From contig DAITAZ010000022.1 of NCBI GenBank assembly GCA_036824045.1, forward strand, positions 1 to 61,946: 61,946 nt of DNA. The letters are read 5' to 3'. The notes below the pieces were generated by a model, which was not told the origin of the DNA, did no database searches, and saw only the letters and a program-made list of their open reading frames with translations. Below are positions 1-9,681 of this stretch, piece by piece. The stretch comes from DAITAZ01 sp036824045. Lineage in GTDB: Bacteria; Pseudomonadota; Gammaproteobacteria; Burkholderiales; Rhodocyclaceae. Each line of letters begins with the position of its first letter. Within the stretch, counting starts at the first letter, position 1. The position numbers and the translations under genes are program-made.

Positions 1-9
1 CCTACAGCC

Positions 10-2487
<2,478 letters not shown>

Positions 2488-2538
2488 GGGGTGCTGAATC
2501 TAAGTGGGTACGCAGGGCGCGGCGGGGCCGCAGGGGCG

Positions 2539-2560
2539 GGCCCGGCATGGTGGCCGGGCC
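2539..2560 (-). other. GC-only hairpin between dnaN and gyrB
   Basis: Perfect 8-bp inverted repeat GGCCCGGC / GCCGGGCC with a 6-base loop in the 82-bp gap between the dnaN stop and the gyrB start. No T-run follows, so it is not a standard intrinsic terminator. It could be a processing or attenuation structure, or simply a product of high G+C. Confidence 0.35.
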
Positions 2561-2569
2561 GGGCGGGGA

Positions 2570-3676
2570 TCAGATGCGCATGGGCATCACTACGTACTTG
2601 AAGGTTTCGTTGCCGGGCACGGTGATGAGGGCGCTGGAGTTGCTGTCGTTGAGGCGCAGTTCGACTTCTTCCGCCCCCAGGTGGTTGAGCACGTCCAGCA
2701 GGTAGGTGACGTTGAAGCCGATGTCCAGGGCCTCGCCGGCGTAGTCGATTTCCAGCTCTTCCTGGGCTTCTTCCTGCTCGGTGTTGGTGGAGATGATCTT
2801 GAGCGCGCCTTCTTCGAGCAGCAGGCGCACGCCGCGGAACTTCTCGGCGGTGAGGATGGCGGCCCGCTGCAGGGCCTGGAGCAGCAGCACCCGGGAGAGT
2901 TTGATGAGCTTGGGGTGGTTGCGCGGGATGACCCGGTCGTAGTCCGGGAACTTGCCGTCGATAAGCTTGGAGATCAGCTCCAGGGGGCCGAAGCGGAACA
3001 CGGCCTGGTTGCCGGCCAGGGAAAGGCTGAGGGCGTCGTCGCTGTCGGCGAGCTGGCGGGAGAGTTCCAGCACGGTCTTGCGCGGCAGGATGACTTCGGT
3101 GCGGGGGCGCTCGCCCCCGATCTCGCAACTGGCGAAGGCGAGGCGGTGGCCGTCGGTGGCCACGGCCCGCAGCTCGGCGCCTTCGGCCACCAGCAGCAGG
3201 CCGTTGAGGTAGTAGCGGATGTCCTGCTGGGCCATGGCGTACTGGACGGAGGCCAGGAGCTGCTTGAACTGCTTCTGGGTGAGGTCCAGTTTCTGGGCCT
3301 CTTCACTGGCCGGGGTGATGCGGGGGTAGTCCGCCGCCGGCAGGGTTTGGAGGGTGAAGCGGCTCTTGCCGGCGCGCAGCAGCAGGCGGCGGTCTTCGAT
3401 CACCAGGCTGACGGCGGTGTCGGCGGGCAGGGAGCGCAGGATGTCCTGCAGCTTGCGGGCGCCCACGGTGATGGCGGCGTTCTCGGCGCCGGTGCCGTCG
3501 GTGGTGATGGTGCGGATCTGGATCTCGATGTCGGTGGCCAGGAAGGTGAGTTCCTCGCCGTGCTTCTCGATCAGCACGTTGGAGAGAATGGGCAGCGTGT
3601 GGCGCTTTTCGACAATCCCGCAGACGGACTGAAGGGGGCCAAGCAGGGCGTCGCGTGTGGTGTTGAGCAGCAGCAT
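2570..3676 (-). CDS. dnaN: DNA polymerase III beta subunit (sliding clamp)
   Basis: Ring-shaped processivity clamp that tethers polymerase III to DNA. The 368-residue length matches the family (366 in E. coli). The N-terminus MLLLNTTRDALLGPLQSVCGIVEKRHTLPIL is typical, as are TDGHRLAFA in the middle and the C-terminal end YVVMPMRI, which belongs to the hydrophobic peptide-binding groove. It lies 68 bp downstream of dnaA and upstream of gyrB in the same orientation, the standard initiation cluster. Confidence 0.98.
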   Translation of the reverse strand: MLLLNTTRDALLGPLQSVCGIVEKRHTLPILSNVLIEKHGEELTFLATDIEIQIRTITTDGTGAENAAITVGARKLQDILRSLPADTAVSLVIEDRRLLLRAGKSRFTLQTLPAADYPRITPASEEAQKLDLTQKQFKQLLASVQYAMAQQDIRYYLNGLLLVAEGAELRAVATDGHRLAFASCEIGGERPRTEVILPRKTVLELSRQLADSDDALSLSLAGNQAVFRFGPLELISKLIDGKFPDYDRVIPRNHPKLIKLSRVLLLQALQRAAILTAEKFRGVRLLLEEGALKIISTNTEQEEAQEELEIDYAGEALDIGFNVTYLLDVLNHLGAEEVELRLNDSNSSALITVPGNETFKYVVMPMRI

Positions 3677-3744
3677 CAGCGTGGGTCTCCGGGAATCAAG
3701 GGTGGCGCGTCAGGGTTATGCCGTGGGTGGTCGGGCTGCGCGGC

Positions 3745-5145
3745 TCAGCCACGCAGCACCTGGGTCAGTACATGTAGATCGTGGTTCAGTTGCTGGTCCG
3801 TCAGCCGCAGCTCGGTGATGGTGCGGCAGGCGTGAAGCACCGTGGTGTGATCGCGGCCGCCGAAGGCTTCGCCTATGGCGGGCAGGCTGGAAGGCGTCAG
3901 TTCCTTGCACAGCCACATGGCCACCTGGCGCGGCCGGGCTATGGCCCGGGTGCGCTTCTTGGAATACATGTCCGGCACCTTGATCTTGTAGTAGTCCGCC
4001 ACGGTTTTCTGGATGTGCTCGAAGCTTAGCTGGCGGTTGTAGGCGCCAAGCAGGTCTTTAAGGGCTTCTTTTGCCACTTCCAGGGTGATGTCGAGGCCGT
4101 GGAAGCGGGCATAGGCCAGCACCTTCTTGAGCGCGCCTTCAAGCTCCCGCACGTTGGAACGCAGGTTCTTGGCAATGAGGAAGGCCACGTCGTCGCTCAC
4201 GTCGATGCGCTCGGCCTCGGCCTTCTTCTGCAGGATGGCCACCCGCATCTCCAGCTCCGGCGGTTCGATCTGCACCGTGAGGCCCCAGTCGAAGCGGGAA
4301 ATGAGTCGGTCTTCCAGGCCCTGGATATCCTTGGGGTAGGTGTCGCAGGTGATGACGATCTGCTTGCGCGCTTCGGTCAGGGCGTTGAAGGCGTGGAAGA
4401 ATTCTTCCTGGGTGCGGTTCTTGTTGTTGAAGAACTGGATGTCGTCGATCAAGAGCACGTCGAGCGAGCGGTAGTAGCGCTTGAAGACATCAAAGCTCTT
4501 CTGCTGGTAGGCCCGCACCACATCGGCGTAGTAGTCCTCCGCGTGCACGTAGCGGATGACGGCCTTGGGGTTGGCCTTGAACACAGCGTTGCCCAGGGCG
4601 TGGATCAGGTGGGTCTTGCCCAGCCCGACGCCGCCATAGACAAACAGCGGGTTGTAGGACACCCCCGGGTTCTGGGCCACCTGCATGGCGGCGGCGCGGG
4701 CCAGATCGTTGGCGCGGCCGGTGACCAGGTTGTCGAAGGTGAAGTCCGCGTTGAGGCGGGTCTTGTCGTAAATGCCGGTCTCGGCCGGGGCGGCGGGCAT
4801 CGGGGGCGGCGGCGCGGAGGGGGCGGCCGCTGCCGGGGCGGGTTCGCCGCCGCCGTTTGCGGGCCGGCGCGTATCCGTCACGGGGGCCTTGGCGGCACTG
4901 CCCACGCCGAGGGAGATGGTCAGTCCGTCCAGCCCATGCTCCCGGGCGAATTCCTCGATGCGGGTCAGATAGCGCTTGCGCACCCAGTCGAGAATGAAAG
5001 GGTTGGGCGCGAGCACGCGCAGCTCGGAGCCATCGGCGGGGAGGGATTCATCCATCCGCAAGGCCTTGATCCAGGTGTTGAACTGCTGGGCGGGCAGTTC
5101 CTCCTGGAGGCGGGAAACGCAGTAGGACCAGAACTCTTTGCTCAC
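3745..5145 (-). CDS. dnaA: Chromosomal replication initiator protein DnaA
   Basis: AAA+ initiator that binds DnaA boxes and opens oriC. The 466 residues show domain I (about 1-90, starting MSKEFWSYCVSRLQEELP), a Pro/Ala-rich domain II linker (about 95-135), the AAA+ module with Walker A GGVGLGKTH (about 171-179) and Walker B LLIDDIQFF, and domain IV with the DNA-binding signature GGRDHTTVLHACRTI near the C-terminus. The start is GTG at 5145. A perfect DnaA box lies in its likely promoter upstream, which fits autoregulation. Confidence 0.98.
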   Translation of the reverse strand: MSKEFWSYCVSRLQEELPAQQFNTWIKALRMDESLPADGSELRVLAPNPFILDWVRKRYLTRIEEFAREHGLDGLTISLGVGSAAKAPVTDTRRPANGGGEPAPAAAAPSAPPPPMPAAPAETGIYDKTRLNADFTFDNLVTGRANDLARAAAMQVAQNPGVSYNPLFVYGGVGLGKTHLIHALGNAVFKANPKAVIRYVHAEDYYADVVRAYQQKSFDVFKRYYRSLDVLLIDDIQFFNNKNRTQEEFFHAFNALTEARKQIVITCDTYPKDIQGLEDRLISRFDWGLTVQIEPPELEMRVAILQKKAEAERIDVSDDVAFLIAKNLRSNVRELEGALKKVLAYARFHGLDITLEVAKEALKDLLGAYNRQLSFEHIQKTVADYYKIKVPDMYSKKRTRAIARPRQVAMWLCKELTPSSLPAIGEAFGGRDHTTVLHACRTITELRLTDQQLNHDLHVLTQVLRG

Positions 5146-5284
5146 GTCAGACGCTGCTCATGTGCCAACCGCCCTGCATGGCGGCGCGGAGCGGCCAAGG
5201 GGCGGATTTCTCAGGGATTCGGGAGGACGCATGCCGCGCCAGACATAGAGGCTTCGCCCTGCCAGGGCGCGAGGCCAAGCGGCC

Positions 5285-5315
5285 ATTCTACCCATTTCGG
5301 AGAGAGTTATCCACA
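5285..5315 (-). promoter_or_regulatory. Putative dnaA promoter with overlapping DnaA box
   Basis: Read on the minus strand, a -10 hexamer TAGAAT (plus-strand 5285-5290) is preceded by a 17-base spacer and TGGATA (5308-5313) as a weak -35. The perfect DnaA box (5307-5315) covers that -35. This arrangement fits DnaA repressing its own gene. The promoter is inferred by eye; the box is exact. Confidence 0.45.
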
Positions 5316-5346
5316 GCCCGCGGGGGAAGGCACTGTTGCGAGAGAG

Positions 5347-5375
5347 TTGACAAGAGTGCCGCGGGAACGTGTAAT
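5347..5375 (+). promoter_or_regulatory. Sigma-70 promoter of rpmH-rnpA
   Basis: A consensus -35 TTGACA (5347-5352) is followed after 17 bases by TGTAAT (5370-5375) as -10. It lies 37 bp upstream of the rpmH start and the sequence after it is T-rich. It should drive rpmH and the overlapping rnpA-yidD-yidC set. Confidence 0.7.
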
Positions 5376-5412
5376 TACGCGTTTACTTTTTTACTTCCTT
5401 GGAGTTCCAGCG

Positions 5413-5547
5413 ATGAAACGCACTTATCAACCGTCGAAGGTTCGGCGCAAGCGCACCCACGGCTTCCTGGTGCGCATGGCCACCCGCGGTGGTCGCGCGG
5501 TCATCCGTGCTCGGCGGGCGAAGGGGCGGACGCGCCTCGGCGTCTGA
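5413..5547 (+). CDS. rpmH: 50S ribosomal protein L34
   Basis: Small, very basic large-subunit ribosomal protein. The 44 residues start MKRTYQPSKVRRKRTHGF and end RTRLGV, matching the family over its whole length. A GGAG ribosome-binding site lies 8 bases before the ATG. It is embedded in a longer open frame that begins far upstream, but the L34 N-terminus and the promoter fix the true start. It is followed by rnpA, the almost universal arrangement. Confidence 0.97.
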   Translation: MKRTYQPSKVRRKRTHGFLVRMATRGGRAVIRARRAKGRTRLGV

Positions 5548-5578
5548 GCTTCCACCGTCTGTTCGGCGGGGGTGCCGG

Positions 5579-5920
5579 GTGGGCTACGGTTTCGGCAGGC
5601 AACTGCGATTGCGAAAAACGGATGAGTATTCATCCGTTTTTGCTTTTCGCAAGGCGGTTCGTTCGCCGCTGTTCGAGCTGCGTTACTGCCCCGGCGCGAC
5701 ACCCAACCCCCGGCTCGGGCTGGTGGTGGGCAAGCGCTTTGCCCGGCTCGCCGTGCAGCGCAATCTGGTCAAACGGCTGGCGCGGGAGCGCTTCCGCCAG
5801 TTGCGCAGCGAGTTGCCGGCCTACGATCTGGTGCTGCGGGTGCGGGCAAAGGTGATGGATGATTGCCGCAAGCGCCTCGGTCAGGAGATCGAATTCCTCT
5901 TCCGCCGGCTGCCCCGATGA
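5579..5920 (+). CDS. rnpA: Ribonuclease P protein component
   Basis: Protein subunit of RNase P, which helps the catalytic RNA mature tRNA 5' ends. I choose the GTG at 5579, preceded by a G-rich ribosome-binding stretch. It gives a 113-residue protein starting MGYGFGRQLRLRKTDEYSSVF, the normal family length. An in-frame start at 5489 would overlap rpmH and add residues unlike the family. The conserved basic signature is present as KRFARLAVQRNLVKRLARERFR. The stop overlaps the yidD ATG by 4 bp (ATGA). Confidence 0.93.
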   Translation: MGYGFGRQLRLRKTDEYSSVFAFRKAVRSPLFELRYCPGATPNPRLGLVVGKRFARLAVQRNLVKRLARERFRQLRSELPAYDLVLRVRAKVMDDCRKRLGQEIEFLFRRLPR

Positions 5921-6126
5921 AATGGATCCTGATTGGCCTGCTGCAGGCCTACCGTTACCTCCTGAGTCCCATGCTGGGGCGGAGTTGCCGTTTCGAACCC
6001 AGTTGTTCCGCCTACGCCATCGAGGCGCTGCGGCGCCACGGTGCGGTTCGCGGGACGATGCTGGCGGCGCGGCGGGTTTCCCGCTGCCATCCGTGGCATC
6101 CGGGCGGTTATGATCCGGTACCTTGA
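5917..6126 (+). CDS. yidD: Membrane protein insertion efficiency factor YidD
   Basis: Small membrane-associated factor that aids insertion through YidC. The 69 residues carry the family signature: an N-terminal amphipathic/hydrophobic stretch (KWILIGLLQAYRYLLSP), then CRFEPSCSAYAIEALRRHG and the Cys-rich end SRCHPWHPGGYDPVP. Its ATG overlaps the rnpA stop by 4 bp and it runs directly into yidC, so the three are translationally coupled. Confidence 0.95.
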   Translation: MKWILIGLLQAYRYLLSPMLGRSCRFEPSCSAYAIEALRRHGAVRGTMLAARRVSRCHPWHPGGYDPVP

Positions 6127-6140
6127 AAATTCTGGATGCG

Positions 6141-7778
6141 ATGGATACCCAACGGATAATTCTGCTGCTCGTCTTTACCTTCTCCCTGTCCATGCTGTGG
6201 ACGGAGTGGCAAAAAGCCGAGCAAGCCAAAAACCCGCCCCCGGCCCAGGTGGCGGCCCAAACGGCCAGCGGCGCTCCGGTGCCGACGGTGACCGCGCCAG
6301 CAGGCTCGCCTGCGGTGCCCGCAGCGGCCGGCGCCGCAGCAACCGGGCCCAAGGTGACGGTGAAGACGGACGTGCTGGAGGTGGAGATTTCCGCCCAGGG
6401 CGGCGATCTGGTCAAAGCCTCGTTGCTCAAGCACCCGGCTACCGAGAACAAGGACAAGAGCTTCGTCCTGCTGCACACGGATGGGCAGAGCACTTACACG
6501 GCGCAGAGCGGGCTGATCGGTGACGGTTTGCCCAGCCACAAGACGCTGTTCGAGATCCAGCCCGGCGAGCGGGAGTTGAAGGACGGGCAGGACGCCGTGC
6601 AGGTGCGCCTGACAGCGCCTGAAGCCAATGGCCTGGCGGTCACCAAGGTGCTGACCTTCCGCCGTGGCAGCTATCTGGTGGATGTGGCCTACGAGCTGGA
6701 AAACCGCGGTGCGAACCCGGTCAGCCCCCATGCTTACTTCCAGTTGCTGCGGGACGGCAACCCGGCGGCGGGCGACTCCAAGATGGTGAATACCTTCACC
6801 GGGCCGGCCGTCTACACCTCCGGCGAGAAGTACCAGAAGATCAGCTTCGAGGACATCGCCAAGGGCAAGGCCAAGCACGCCCAGAAGACGGATAACGGCT
6901 GGGTGGCAATGGTCCAGCATTACTTCGTCAGTGCCTGGGTGCCCAAGGGCACGAGTGAGCGCGAGTTCTTCACCCGCAAGGTGGGGGACAATCTCTACGC
7001 TGCGGGGGTGCTGCTGCCGGTTGCAGCGCTGGCGCCGGGTGCCAAGGGAACGGTTGAGGCGCCCTTGTTCGTGGGGCCCCAGGAGCAGGACAAGCTCCAA
7101 GCGGTGGCCGAAGGCTTCGATCTGGTGGTGGACTACGGCTGGCTCACGGTCATCGCCGCGCCCCTCTTCTGGGTGCTGCAGTGGTGCCACAAGCTGGTGG
7201 GCAACTGGGGCTGGGCGATCATCCTGCTGACGGTGCTGGTGAAGCTGCTGTTCTTCCCGCTGTCCGCCGCCAGCTACAAGTCCATGGCCAAGATGCGCAC
7301 CCTGACGCCGCGGTTGATGCGGCTCAAGGAGCAGTTCGGCGACGACAAGCAGCGACTGAACCAGGCGATGATGGAGCTGTACCGCAACGAGAAGGTGAAC
7401 CCCCTCGGGGGCTGTCTGCCGATTCTGGTGCAGATTCCGGTGTTCATCGCGCTGTACTGGGTGCTGCTGGGCAGTGTGGAAATGCGCCACGCACCGTGGG
7501 TGGGCTGGATCCAGGATCTGTCGGTGATGGACCCGTATTACGTGCTGCCGCTGATCATGGGCGCCACCATGCTCATCCAGACCAAGCTCAACCCGACGCC
7601 TCCGGACCCGATCCAGGCCAAGGTGATGTGGATCATGCCCATCGTGTTTACTGGCATGTTCCTGTTCTTCCCGGCGGGTCTGGTGCTGTACTGGACGGTG
7701 AACAACCTGCTGTCCATCGCCCAGCAGTGGCAGATCACGCGCATGATCGAGGCTGGTGGAAAAGCCGCCAACGATTGA
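6141..7778 (+). CDS. yidC: Membrane protein insertase YidC
   Basis: Inner-membrane insertase that acts with or without SecYEG. I choose ATG 6141 (MDTQRIILLLVFTFSLSMLW, 545 residues), which matches the family N-terminus. A TTG at 6123 would add six residues and overlap yidD. Visible parts are the first membrane segment (about 4-20), an Ala/Pro linker and large periplasmic domain (about 55-330), then the conserved insertase core with the amphipathic helix and segments around WAIILLTVLVKLLFFPL, GCLPILVQIPVFIALYWVL and FFPAGLVLYWTVNNLLSIAQQW. Its end overlaps the mnmE start by 23 bp. Confidence 0.97.
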   Translation: MDTQRIILLLVFTFSLSMLWTEWQKAEQAKNPPPAQVAAQTASGAPVPTVTAPAGSPAVPAAAGAAATGPKVTVKTDVLEVEISAQGGDLVKASLLKHPATENKDKSFVLLHTDGQSTYTAQSGLIGDGLPSHKTLFEIQPGERELKDGQDAVQVRLTAPEANGLAVTKVLTFRRGSYLVDVAYELENRGANPVSPHAYFQLLRDGNPAAGDSKMVNTFTGPAVYTSGEKYQKISFEDIAKGKAKHAQKTDNGWVAMVQHYFVSAWVPKGTSEREFFTRKVGDNLYAAGVLLPVAALAPGAKGTVEAPLFVGPQEQDKLQAVAEGFDLVVDYGWLTVIAAPLFWVLQWCHKLVGNWGWAIILLTVLVKLLFFPLSAASYKSMAKMRTLTPRLMRLKEQFGDDKQRLNQAMMELYRNEKVNPLGGCLPILVQIPVFIALYWVLLGSVEMRHAPWVGWIQDLSVMDPYYVLPLIMGATMLIQTKLNPTPPDPIQAKVMWIMPIVFTGMFLFFPAGLVLYWTVNNLLSIAQQWQITRMIEAGGKAAND

Positions 7779-9108
7779 CACCATTGCGGCCATCGCCACC
7801 GCGCCCGGGCGGGGCGGGGTGGGCGTGGTCCGCCTCTCCGGTCCGGGCTGTGAAACCCTGTGCCGGGCCATCACGGGGCGCCTGCCGGCGCCCCGCCACG
7901 CTTCCTACGCTTCCTTCCGCAACGCTGATGACTCGGTGATTGACCAGGGTCTGGCGATCTACTTTGCCGGCCCCCGTTCCTACACCGGTGAGGATGTGCT
8001 GGAACTGCAGGGACACGGCGGTCCGGCAGTGATGCAGGCACTACTGGGTCGCTGCCTGGAGCTTGGTGCCCGTCTGGCCGAGCCGGGCGAATTCACCCGG
8101 CGTGCCTTCCTTAACGGGCGGCTGGACCTGGCCCAGGCGGAGAGCGTTGCCGATCTGATCGAAGCCTCCACCCAAGCGGCTGCGCGTTCGGCTGCACGCT
8201 CCCTGAGCGGGGAGTTCTCGCGGCTGGTCCACGGTCTGGCTGACGAACTCGTGGAGCTCCGGGCGCTCGTGGAGGCCACGCTTGATTTCCCCGAGGAAGA
8301 AGTGGAGTTCATCGAATCCGCACGGGTGGCGGAGCGGGGCGCGCGTCTGCTGGAGGCTCTGGCGCGGCTGGCGGATCAGGCGGGGCAAGGGCGCTTGTTG
8401 CGGGACGGGATGCAGGTCGTGCTGGCCGGGCGGCCGAATGTGGGGAAATCCAGCCTGCTCAACTGCCTGGCGGGGGAAGAGCGGGCCATCGTCAGCGCCG
8501 TGGCGGGCACGACCCGTGATGTGCTGCGTGAATCCATCCACATCAACGGTGTGCCGCTGCACTTGGTGGACACCGCGGGCGTGCGGGTGACCGAAGACGA
8601 AGTCGAAGCGCTGGGCGTGGCCCGCTCCTGGAAAGAAATCCATCGGGCCGACGCGGTGTTGCTCCTCCTGGACGCCGCCGAGGGCTGGACGGAGGCGGAT
8701 GAGGCGGTGTTCGCGGGCCTGCCCGCGGGCGTGCCGGTGGTGGTGGTTTGGAACAAGCTGGATTTGCCCGGCGCGCGGCCCGCTGGCGCGCCGGCGGCGG
8801 GCATCGCCCGCGAACTCCGGATCTCGGCGCGGACCGGGCAAGGGCTGGAAGCGGTGAAGGATGCCCTGCTCTCGCTGGCCGGTTGGCACACCGGTAACGA
8901 AGGGGTGTTCCTGGCCCGGGAACGGCATGTCCAGGCCCTGGCACGCACCCGTCAGCATGTGCAGGCCGCCGTGGCCGCACTGGGGCAATTGGAAATCCTC
9001 GCTGAGGAACTGCGCGTGGGGCACGAGGCCCTGTGCAGCATCACCGGTGAATTCACCCCCGACGACCTGTTGGGTGAAATCTTCAGCCGCTTCTGCATCG
9101 GGAAGTAA
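7756..9108 (+). CDS. mnmE: tRNA uridine-5-carboxymethylaminomethyl modification GTPase MnmE
   Basis: GTPase that with MnmG installs the cmnm5 group on wobble uridines of some tRNAs. The 450-residue product has the N-terminal folate-binding domain (DTIAAIATAPGRGGVGVVRLSG), the G domain with GRPNVGKSSLLN (about 225-236) and DTAGVR, and the C-terminal CIGK, whose Cys is essential in the family. The start is GTG 7756, inside the end of yidC, and gives the expected N-terminus. Its partner mnmG is about 3.6 kb downstream, beyond a pilin/c-di-GMP gene pair. Confidence 0.96.
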   Translation: MEKPPTIDTIAAIATAPGRGGVGVVRLSGPGCETLCRAITGRLPAPRHASYASFRNADDSVIDQGLAIYFAGPRSYTGEDVLELQGHGGPAVMQALLGRCLELGARLAEPGEFTRRAFLNGRLDLAQAESVADLIEASTQAAARSAARSLSGEFSRLVHGLADELVELRALVEATLDFPEEEVEFIESARVAERGARLLEALARLADQAGQGRLLRDGMQVVLAGRPNVGKSSLLNCLAGEERAIVSAVAGTTRDVLRESIHINGVPLHLVDTAGVRVTEDEVEALGVARSWKEIHRADAVLLLLDAAEGWTEADEAVFAGLPAGVPVVVVWNKLDLPGARPAGAPAAGIARELRISARTGQGLEAVKDALLSLAGWHTGNEGVFLARERHVQALARTRQHVQAAVAALGQLEILAEELRVGHEALCSITGEFTPDDLLGEIFSRFCIGK

Positions 9109-9216
9109 GGGGGCTGGCCCGACCGTGGCCACGCCCTAAAGCAATCCGGCATCGTTTCCGTAATCCCCGGGGAAGGCACCGAGCCCCCGGTCGCCACACA
9201 CGGAACTTTTTGCCCG

Positions 9217-9681
9217 ATGTCACGCTTCTGCCCCCGAACGCCTGTGCGCGGTTTCACGTTGGTGGAAATCGCTCTGGTGGTCGCCATCACGGTCATCCTG
9301 GCCCTGGTGGCTTTCCCCATGTACCAGAGCCGCGCCGACAAGGCCAAGGAAACCCAGGCGATCGCCGACATCCGCGAAATCGAACTGGCGGTGGAGCAGT
9401 ATCGGGCGGCCACCCATGGCGCGCCCGCCAGCCTTGCAGATGTGGGCAAGGATGCCCTGCTCGATCCGTGGGGGCGCGCCTACCGCTATCTGCTGCACGC
9501 CGATTCGAATGCGGCCCAGCAGCGCCAGGACACGGCATCGAAGCCGGTCAATAGCGAGTACGACCTCTACAGCGTTGGCAAGGATGGGCTCACCAGCGCC
9601 GCGCTCAGCCACGCGAACAGCCGCGACGACGTGGTGCGTGCCAAAGACGGGAGCTATGTTGGACTGGCGTCGGCTTATTAA
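9217..9681 (+). CDS. Type II secretion/type IV pilus pseudopilin (GspG-like)
   Basis: Prepilin-type protein of 154 residues. The class III signal RGFTLVEIALVVAITVILALVAFPMY has the glycine before Phe for prepilin peptidase, the conserved Glu at +5 of the mature form, and the hydrophobic helix. The C-terminal part holds DPWGRAYRYL and SEYDLYSVGKDG, typical of GspG-type major pseudopilins. No other type II secretion genes are in the window, so its assembly machinery must be elsewhere. Its end overlaps the start of the GGDEF/EAL gene by 26 bp, so the two are probably co-translated. The exact system served is unknown. Confidence 0.85.
   Translation: MSRFCPRTPVRGFTLVEIALVVAITVILALVAFPMYQSRADKAKETQAIADIREIELAVEQYRAATHGAPASLADVGKDALLDPWGRAYRYLLHADSNAAQQRQDTASKPVNSEYDLYSVGKDGLTSAALSHANSRDDVVRAKDGSYVGLASAY

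Larger units (their letters stand above)
5146..5412. other. oriC: Candidate replication origin region (dnaA-rpmH intergenic)
   Basis: This 267-bp gap between the divergent dnaA and rpmH genes is a usual oriC position in beta- and gammaproteobacteria. It holds one perfect DnaA box, TTATCCACA at 5307-5315, and a short T-rich tract at about 5381-5400. I see only one strict box and no clear array of AT-rich 13-mers, so the functional origin may extend elsewhere. The assignment rests mainly on gene context. Confidence 0.4.

Noticed and set aside
6108..7874. Minus-strand open frame (588 residues) opposite yidC
   Set aside because: His/Arg/Gln-rich shadow with no motif; yidC is certain.
9250..9270. 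TTTCACGTT with nearby GGAAA as a parS-like motif
   Set aside because: It lies in the codons of the pilin signal (GFTLVE) and is not palindromic.
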